NCBI RefSeq assembly: GCF_039566955.1
Contig: NZ_CP154796.1
Span: 310,001-374,000, forward strand
DNA length: 64,000 nt
Direction of reading: 5' to 3'
From: Micromonospora sp. DSM 45708
GTDB lineage: Bacteria; Actinomycetota; Actinomycetes; Mycobacteriales; Micromonosporaceae
Below are positions 58,783 to 64,000 of this stretch, one piece after another. The position numbers and the translations under genes are program-made. The notes below the pieces were generated by a model, which was not told the DNA's origin, did not search any database, and worked only from the letters and a program-made list of their open reading frames with translations. Positions within the stretch are counted from its first letter, which is position 1. Each line of letters starts with the position of its first letter.

Positions 58783-59065
58783 GGGAGAGATCTGGCGCAT
58801 CTCCGGCGCCCGGGAACGGTACGGCCTGGTCGTCAGCTCCGACGTCTACAACTCCACCGACGTGCCGATCGTGATCGTGGCCGAGGTGGTCGAGGAGTCG
58901 CTGCTGCGCGACTCGCCGCTCGCGGTGCGGATGGGCGGCTTCGTGGTGATGCCCGACCGGCTCTCCTCGCCGATGAAGAAGTGGTTCACCGAGTGCGTGG
59001 ACGTGGCGGACACCGAAACCATGCAGCGGGTCGCCCGGGCGCTGCGCATCCTCCAGGAGCTGTGA
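58772..59065 (+). CDS. MazF/PemK-type endoribonuclease toxin
   Basis: The 97-residue protein has RRGEIWRISGARERYGLVVSSDVYN and a TDVPIVIVAEV... core, the PemK/MazF barrel whose active site uses the first arginine and a later threonine or serine. These toxins cleave mRNA or tRNA when the antitoxin is degraded. GTG at 58772 overlaps the antitoxin stop, so translation is coupled. The gene looks intact. Confidence 0.8.
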   Translation: MLRRGEIWRISGARERYGLVVSSDVYNSTDVPIVIVAEVVEESLLRDSPLAVRMGGFVVMPDRLSSPMKKWFTECVDVADTETMQRVARALRILQEL

Positions 59066-59103
59066 CGGTCTCACCGTCGCCGTCCGGCGGACGTGCGGTC
59101 TCC

Positions 59104-59157
59104 GTTTCCGGACCGACGCGCGCGGGGCACCCGGGGGAAACCACCCGTTCCTAGCGT
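59104..59157 (+). promoter_or_regulatory. GlnR-box-like operator and promoter of the nitrate transporter
   Basis: GTTTC-n6-GACGC-n6-GGCAC-n6-GAAAC (59104-59141) has the four-half-site GlnR-box spacing. The last half-site is perfect, both a-sites match at three of four fixed positions, the second half-site is weak. Ten nt after GAAAC lies TAGCGT (59152-59157) as -10, the same distance as in the nasA promoter. Confidence 0.6.
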
Positions 59158-59187
59158 CCCCCTCGTCACCGACGAGGAGGAGTCGCC

Positions 59188-60573
59188 GTGAGCACGCTCG
59201 CTTCAGCCCCGACCCCGACCGCGCCCCCGGCGCCGGCCACCACCGGCCGCCCGGGGCGGATCACCGAATGGCGCCCGGAGGACCCGGCGTTCTGGGCCGC
59301 GGGCGGCGCCCGCACCGCCCGGCGCAACCTGTGGGTGTCGATCTTCGCCGAGCACGTCGGTTTCTCGGTGTGGAGCCTCTGGTCGGTGACCGTGCTCTTC
59401 CTCGGCCCCGGGTACGGCATCGACCCGGCCGGGAAGTTCCTGCTCACCGCCGTACCGGCCGCGTTGGGCGCGGTGCTGCGGCTGCCGTACACGCTGGCGG
59501 TGGCCCGGTTCGGCGGACGGAACTGGACCATCGTCAGCGTGTTGCTGCTGCTGGTGCCGGCGGTGCCGATGGCGGTGCTGATCCGGCCCGGCGTGTCGTA
59601 CGCCACGCTGATGGTGCTGGCCTGCCTGTCCGGCGTGGGCGGCGGCAACTTCGCATCGTCCATGGCGAACATCAACCTGTTCTTCCCGGAGCGTCTGAAG
59701 GGCCGGGCGCTGGGGCTCAACGCCGGCGGCGGCAACCTCGGCGTACCGGCGGTGCAGCTCGTCGGGCTGGCGGTGCTGGCCACCGCGGGGGCTGCGTACC
59801 CCTGGCTCGTGCCGGCCGTCTACCTGCCGTTGATCGTGCTCGCCGCGCTGGTCGCGGCGCGCGGGCTGGACAACGTCCCGGGGGCGCGCAACGAGCCGGG
59901 CGCGTTGCGCGCGGCGGCCCGCGACCCGCACACCTGGGTGATGTCGCTGCTCTACGTCGGCACGTTCGGCTCGTTCATCGGCTTCGGCTTCGCCTTCGGT
60001 CAGGTGCTCCAGCTCCAGTTCCACGACCGGTTCCCGACCCCGGTCGACGCCGCCTGGCTGACCTTCCTCGGGCCGCTGGTCGGCTCGCTGGTCCGGCCGG
60101 TCGGCGGCCAGCTCGCCGACCGGCTCGGTGGGGCGCGCGTCACGTTCTGGAACTTCGTCGCGATGGCCGGTGGCGCCGTGCTGGTGCTGTACGCCGCCCG
60201 GGACCGGTCCTTCCCGCTCTACCTGGCCGGGTTCCTGGCGCTCTTCGTCTTCTCCGGGATCGGCAACGGCTCGACCTACAAGATGATCCCGGCGATCTTC
60301 CGGGCCCGGGCCGCCGCCGAGGCCGAGCTGACCGGGGACCGGGAGGCGGCGCAGCGCCGGGCCCGACGCCTGTCCGGCGCGCTGATCGGCATCGTCGGGG
60401 CGGTCGGCGCGTCCGGCGGGGTGCTGGTGAACGTGGCGTTCCGGCAGTCGTTCCTGACCTCCGGCACCGCCGACGCCGCCTATCTGGCCTTCGTCGGCTG
60501 GTACGCGATGTGCTTCCTGGTGACCTGGGCGGTGTACCTGCGACCGGGGGCGCGTACGCTGGTCGGCGTGTGA
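59188..60573 (+). CDS. narK: NarK-type nitrate/nitrite transporter
   Basis: Major-facilitator protein of 461 residues with about 12 hydrophobic segments. The nitrate-transporter signature GVGGGNFASSMANINLFFPERLKGRALGLNAGGGNLGV lies around residues 149-186, and a second glycine-rich FSGIGNGSTYKMIPAIF around 357-373. GTG at 59188 follows GAGGAGGAG. It would bring nitrate in for NasA/NirBD. It is separated from them by an IS and a toxin-antitoxin pair but shares their operator type. Confidence 0.93.
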   Translation: MSTLASAPTPTAPPAPATTGRPGRITEWRPEDPAFWAAGGARTARRNLWVSIFAEHVGFSVWSLWSVTVLFLGPGYGIDPAGKFLLTAVPAALGAVLRLPYTLAVARFGGRNWTIVSVLLLLVPAVPMAVLIRPGVSYATLMVLACLSGVGGGNFASSMANINLFFPERLKGRALGLNAGGGNLGVPAVQLVGLAVLATAGAAYPWLVPAVYLPLIVLAALVAARGLDNVPGARNEPGALRAAARDPHTWVMSLLYVGTFGSFIGFGFAFGQVLQLQFHDRFPTPVDAAWLTFLGPLVGSLVRPVGGQLADRLGGARVTFWNFVAMAGGAVLVLYAARDRSFPLYLAGFLALFVFSGIGNGSTYKMIPAIFRARAAAEAELTGDREAAQRRARRLSGALIGIVGAVGASGGVLVNVAFRQSFLTSGTADAAYLAFVGWYAMCFLVTWAVYLRPGARTLVGV

Positions 60574-60618
60574 CAGGCGCCATGCGAAGGCGCAGGTCGG
60601 GCGCGGGGCGACCCCGTT

Positions 60619-60648
60619 TTGACCTGCCGCCGGGCGGCCGGGTATCGT
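60619..60648 (+). promoter_or_regulatory. rplM-rpsI promoter
   Basis: TTGACC (60619-60624) and TATCGT (60643-60648) are 18 nt apart, giving a leader of about 127 nt before rplM. Confidence 0.6.
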
Positions 60649-60781
60649 TGCCTGCTGTTGTACGACATTCTTAGGCGTGCCGCATCAGGTACGCTTGGTC
60701 GTTCGTGCGCGCTGGTTCGACTGGGAAGCCCCGGTTACCTCGGCGCGCGACCCCAGACCGACGACGAGACAAGGTAGACCT

Positions 60782-61225
60782 GTGCGTACGTACAGCCCGA
60801 AGCCGGGTGAGATCGAGCGTCAGTGGCACGTCATCGACGCCTCTGATGTCGTGCTGGGCCGCCTGGCGACCCACGCCGCCACGCTGCTGCGTGGCAAGCA
60901 CAAGCCGACTTTCGCGCCGCACGTCGACACGGGCGACTTCGTCGTCATCGTGAACGCGGGCAAGGTCGCGCTGACCGGCAACAAGCGCCAGACCAAGGTC
61001 GCTTACCGCCACTCCGGTTACCCGGGTGGTCTGAAGCGGGTCGGCTACGACGAGCTGCTCACCAAGCGGCCCGAGCGGGCCATCGAGCTGGCCGTGAAGG
61101 GCATGCTCCCGCACAACAAGCTGGGCCGACAGATTCTCAAGAAGCTGAAGGTCTACGCCGGTGCCGAGCACCCGCACGCCGCGCAGCAGCCGGCCCCGTT
61201 CGAGATCAAGCAGATCGCGCAGTGA
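60782..61225 (+). CDS. rplM: 50S ribosomal protein L13
   Basis: L13 is an early-binding 50S protein. The 147-residue product starts [29 protein letters not shown] and includes [14 protein letters not shown] at 60782 is fixed by homology; the longer frame upstream is leader. AAGG lies about 8 nt before the start. It overlaps the possible GTG start of rpsI but is separated by 20 bp from the preferred one. Confidence 0.97.
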   Translation: MRTYSPKPGEIERQWHVIDASDVVLGRLATHAATLLRGKHKPTFAPHVDTGDFVVIVNAGKVALTGNKRQTKVAYRHSGYPGGLKRVGYDELLTKRPERAIELAVKGMLPHNKLGRQILKKLKVYAGAEHPHAAQQPAPFEIKQIAQ

Positions 61226-61245
61226 GCGCGGGCGAAGGAAGCAGC

Positions 61246-61710
61246 ATGACCGACATCACCGAGACCGAGGTCGCCCCCGAGGCCACCGAGGCGCCGGCGC
61301 CCGTCGCGCGCGCGCCCCGCGGTGACCGCCCGATCCAGACCGTGGGCCGTCGCAAGGAAGCCATCGTCCGGGTCCGGATCATCCCGGGCAGCGGCAAGAT
61401 CACCTGCAACGGCCGTGACCTCGAGGCCTACTTCCCGAGCAAGGTGCACCAGCAGCTCATCAAGGACCCGCTGGTCACCGCCGAGAAGCCCGAGGCGTTC
61501 GACGTGATCGCCAACCTGCGGGGCGGCGGCACCACCGGCCAGGCCGGCGCGCTGCGGCTCGCCATCGCCCGGGCGCTGATCGTCAGCGAGCCCGACGACC
61601 GCCCGGCCCTGAAGAAGGCCGGCTTCCTGACCCGTGACGCCCGGGTCAAGGAGAGCAAGAAGTACGGCCTCAAGAAGGCCCGTAAGGCTCCCCAGTACTC
61701 GAAGCGCTGA
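61246..61710 (+). CDS. rpsI: 30S ribosomal protein S9
   Basis: S9 reaches the P site with its basic C-terminal tail. The 154-residue protein has an acidic actinobacterial N-terminal extension (about 1-28), [32 protein letters not shown] and the tail [20 protein letters not shown] at 61246 is preferred over GTG at 61222 because GAAGGAA lies 5 nt before it. The classic rplM-rpsI pair. Confidence 0.96.
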   Translation: MTDITETEVAPEATEAPAPVARAPRGDRPIQTVGRRKEAIVRVRIIPGSGKITCNGRDLEAYFPSKVHQQLIKDPLVTAEKPEAFDVIANLRGGGTTGQAGALRLAIARALIVSEPDDRPALKKAGFLTRDARVKESKKYGLKKARKAPQYSKR

Positions 61711-61739
61711 TCACACACAGCGTCTTGTACTTCTGACGG

Positions 61740-61785
61740 ACGGCCGGGTCCGCCTCCCTTCTGCGGGGGCGGCCCGGCCGTTTCG
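61740..61785 (+). terminator. terminator after rpsI
   Basis: Positions 61740-61754 and 61768-61781 form a 14-bp stem with one bulged T; more pairing is possible in the loop. The T-rich TTCGCGTTTCTC follows directly. It ends 41 nt before glmM. Confidence 0.75.
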
Positions 61786-61826
61786 CGTTTCTCTCCTCAA
61801 CGGCAGTTCCACGGAGGTTGGCGGGT

Positions 61827-63182
61827 ATGGGCCGGTTGTTCGGCACGGACGGCGTACGCGGGCGGGCGAACGCGGATCTCACCCCGGAGTTGGCGCTCGC
61901 GGTCGCGGTGGCCGCGGCCCACACACTGGCCGAGACCGACCGGAGTCATCCGCCGCTCGCGGTGGTGGGCCGGGACACCCGGGCCAGCGGCGAGATGCTG
62001 GAGGCGGCGGTGGTCGCCGGCCTGACCAGCGCCGGCGCCAACGTGGTGCGGGTGGGTGTGCTGCCCACCCCGGCGGTGGCGTTCCTCACCGCCGAGATCA
62101 AGGCCGATCTGGGCGTGATGCTCTCCGCCTCGCACAACCCGATGCCGGACAACGGCATCAAGCTCTTCGCCGCCGGTGGGCACAAACTGCCCGACGAGCT
62201 CGAGATGCGGATCGAGGCGGCCGTCGAGGCGAACGCCACCACCGCCTGGGACCGGCCGGTCGGCGCCGGTGTCGGCCGGGTGAACGACCTGCTCGACGGC
62301 GCCGACCACTACGTCCAGCACCTGGTCGGCACCGTGCCGCACCGGCTGGACGGGATCAAGGTCGTGGTGGACTGCGCCAACGGCGCGGCGGCCGACGTGG
62401 CCCCGGTGGCGTACCGGGAGGCCGGCGCCGAGGTGATCGCCATCCACGCCGAGCCGGACGGCCTCAACATCAACGACGGGTGCGGCTCCAACCACCTCGA
62501 CGCGCTGCGCGCCGCGGTGGTCGAACACGGCGCGCACCTCGGCCTCGCCCACGACGGCGACGCCGACCGGTGCGTCGCGGTCAGCGCCGACGGCGTGGAG
62601 GTCGACGGCGACCAGGTCATGGCGATCCTCGCGCTGGCCATGCGGGACGCCGGCGAGCTGACCCAGGACACGCTGGTCGCCACCGTGATGAGCAACCTCG
62701 GCCTGCGGCTGGCCATGTCCGCGCACGACATCCGGCTGGTCGAGACCAAGGTCGGTGACCGGTACGTGCTGGAGGAGCTGCGCGCGTCCGGCCTGGCGCT
62801 GGGTGGCGAGCAGAGCGGCCACATCGTGCTGCCCGCGTTCGCCACCACCGGCGACGGCGTGCTCACCGGTCTGCACCTGATGGCCCGGATGGCCGCCACC
62901 GGCAGCTCGCTGGCCGAGCTGGCCGCCGTGGTCACCAAACTGCCCCAGGTGCTGATCAACGTGCCGGTCGGCGACCGGACCGTCGGCGCCGCCGCGCCGG
63001 CCGTCCGCGCCGAGGTCGAGCGGGCCGAGGCCGAGCTGGGCGAGACCGGCCGGGTGCTGCTGCGCCCGTCCGGCACCGAGCCGCTGGTGCGGGTGATGGT
63101 CGAGGCGGCCACCGAGGGCACCGCGCGTGAGGTCGCCGAGCGCATCGCCGAGCAGGTCCGCACCGCCAGCCCGGTCGCCTGA
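61827..63182 (+). CDS. glmM: phosphoglucosamine mutase
   Basis: GlmM converts glucosamine-6-phosphate to glucosamine-1-phosphate for peptidoglycan. The 451-residue protein starts [15 protein letters not shown], holds the phospho-serine motif [15 protein letters not shown], the metal-binding HDGDADRC, and the sugar-binding GEQSGH and [19 protein letters not shown] at 61827 lies 9 nt after GGAGG and gives the standard N-terminus; TTG at 61818 is an alternative. Order rplM-rpsI-glmM is common in actinobacteria. Confidence 0.96.
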   Translation: MGRLFGTDGVRGRANADLTPELALAVAVAAAHTLAETDRSHPPLAVVGRDTRASGEMLEAAVVAGLTSAGANVVRVGVLPTPAVAFLTAEIKADLGVMLSASHNPMPDNGIKLFAAGGHKLPDELEMRIEAAVEANATTAWDRPVGAGVGRVNDLLDGADHYVQHLVGTVPHRLDGIKVVVDCANGAAADVAPVAYREAGAEVIAIHAEPDGLNINDGCGSNHLDALRAAVVEHGAHLGLAHDGDADRCVAVSADGVEVDGDQVMAILALAMRDAGELTQDTLVATVMSNLGLRLAMSAHDIRLVETKVGDRYVLEELRASGLALGGEQSGHIVLPAFATTGDGVLTGLHLMARMAATGSSLAELAAVVTKLPQVLINVPVGDRTVGAAAPAVRAEVERAEAELGETGRVLLRPSGTEPLVRVMVEAATEGTAREVAERIAEQVRTASPVA

Positions 63183-63198
63183 CCGGGCCGGCGGCCGG

Positions 63199-63948
63199 TC
63201 AGAGCCGCAATCGGGTGGCCCGGTCGAACGTGTCGGCCGGGTCCTCGCCGTCGGTGAGGTCGACGTCCTCGACGATCCGGCCGTCGCCGAGCCGGATCAG
63301 CCGGTCGCACCGGGCGGCGACGGCCCGCTCGTGCGTGGCCAACAGGATCGTCATGCCGTGCCGTTCCCGCAGGTCGAGCAGCAGGTCGAGGATCTGCGCG
63401 CCGGTGGTGGAGTCCAGGTTGCCGGTGGGCTCGTCGGCCAGCAGCAGCCGGGGCCGGCCCATCAGTGCCCGGGCGATGGCGACCCGCTGCTGCTGACCGC
63501 CGGAGAGCTGGGCCGGCAGCGCCCGCTCCCGCCCGGCCAGCCCGACGGCCGCCAGCAGCTCCCGGGCCCGGGCCGGATGGTCGGCGCGGCCCGCCCGGCG
63601 CGGCAGCACCGGGGCGATCACGTTGTCCAGCACGGTCAGCGCCGGCAGCAGGTGGTAGCGCTGGAAGACGAAGCCGACCCGCTGTCGGTAGTGGGCCAGC
63701 ACGGCCCGGCGCAACGCGGTGACCTCGACGTCGTCCACGGTCAGGCGGCCCCGGTCGGCCCGCTCGATCGCGCCGATCAGGTGCAGCAGCGTGGACTTGC
63801 CGGAGCCGCTCGGCCCGGTCAACGCCACCACCGAGCCGCCCGCGACCTCCAGGGAGACGTCGTCGACGGCGGTGAGCCGCTCGGTGCCGGCGCCGAACGC
63901 GCGGACCAGCCCCTCCGCGCGCACGGTGCTTCCGGTGGTCGGTTCCAT
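63199..63948 (-). CDS. ABC transporter ATPase, MacB/LolD type
   Basis: The 249-residue ATPase has Walker A GPSGSGKST, LSGGQQQRVAIARAL and LLADEPTGNLDS, the pattern of the MacB/LolD/FtsE subgroup that drives FtsX-type permeases. ATG at 63948 follows GAGGAG; GTG at 63954 overlaps the upstream stop and is an alternative. Its partner permease begins to appear at the window edge. It is convergent with glmM across a 16-bp gap. Confidence 0.9.
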   Translation of the reverse strand: MEPTTGSTVRAEGLVRAFGAGTERLTAVDDVSLEVAGGSVVALTGPSGSGKSTLLHLIGAIERADRGRLTVDDVEVTALRRAVLAHYRQRVGFVFQRYHLLPALTVLDNVIAPVLPRRAGRADHPARARELLAAVGLAGRERALPAQLSGGQQQRVAIARALMGRPRLLLADEPTGNLDSTTGAQILDLLLDLRERHGMTILLATHERAVAARCDRLIRLGDGRIVEDVDLTDGEDPADTFDRATRLRL

Positions 63949-63950
63949 TG

Positions 63951-64000
63951 TCACTCCTCGGCCAGTAGACGCGCGGTGGGCAGGCGGCGCAGCAGTCCGG
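63951..64000 (-). CDS. 3' end of the partner ABC permease (partial)
   Basis: Only the last 15 codons are in the window, reading GLLRRLPTARLLAEE and TGA (63953-63951) on the minus strand. The stop abuts the ATPase start. By position it should be an FtsX-type permease, but the piece is too short to prove it. Confidence 0.5.
   Translation of the reverse strand, partial: GLLRRLPTARLLAEE

Overview
The window is about 64 kb of very GC-rich chromosome, with short or overlapping intergenic spaces, many GTG and TTG starts and the actinobacterial order of the ribosomal super-operon. Gene content (conservon, F420-dependent oxidoreductase, NnaR-type regulator, DUF742 protein) points to an actinomycete. 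Micromonosporaceae, Micromonospora-like, is my best guess from protein wording and gene order; that is recognition, not a database result.

Region 1 (1-22.3 kb) is the translation core. The str operon (rpsL-rpsG-fusA-tuf) and the S10/spc/alpha block (rpsJ through rplO, secY-adk-map, infA-rpmJ-rpsM-rpsK-rpsD-rpoA-rplQ) are complete and intact. The str and S10 leaders share an exact 20-nt element in a hairpin context, and the S10 leader has additional strong hairpins. A 46-bp palindrome between map and infA closely resembles the end of an insertion sequence found 39 kb downstream.

Region 2 (22.3-28.8 kb) holds truA, a proline-rich membrane protein, an RsmC-like methyltransferase, an ABC-F ATPase overlapping a nucleotidyltransferase, and an aldo/keto reductase. 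Several of these genes have a -10 box only 6-7 nt before the start codon, so they are probably transcribed without a leader. A broken antitoxin/endonuclease-like gene fragment follows.

Region 3 (29.1-42.1 kb) is thiamine biosynthesis. A TPP riboswitch precedes thiE-thiO-thiS-thiG-thiE2-thiD-thiC, packed with overlaps. After a large low-complexity membrane protein comes a divergent locus: an ABC ATPase, an F420-type oxidoreductase and a small cupin on one strand, and an NMT1/THI5-like lipoprotein and its permease on the other. Together they make one importer of unknown substrate.

Region 4 (42.2-48.3 kb) is a signalling locus. A branched-chain-amino-acid-type binding lipoprotein is divergent from a complete four-gene conservon (CvnA sensor kinase-like, CvnB roadblock, CvnC DUF742, CvnD GTPase).

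Region 5 (48.4-60.6 kb) is nitrate assimilation: nnaR, nirD, nirB, an FAD/[2Fe-2S] electron-transfer protein and nasA on the minus strand, and a NarK-type nitrate transporter on the plus strand. Both promoters carry a four-half-site GlnR-box-like sequence with the same 10-nt spacing to the -10 box. An ISL3-type insertion sequence, a methyltransferase and a MazEF-type toxin-antitoxin pair lie between the two halves.

Region 6 (60.6-64 kb) is rplM-rpsI, a strong terminator, glmM, and the start of a MacB/FtsX-type ABC exporter cut by the window edge. No rRNA, tRNA or CRISPR array was seen.
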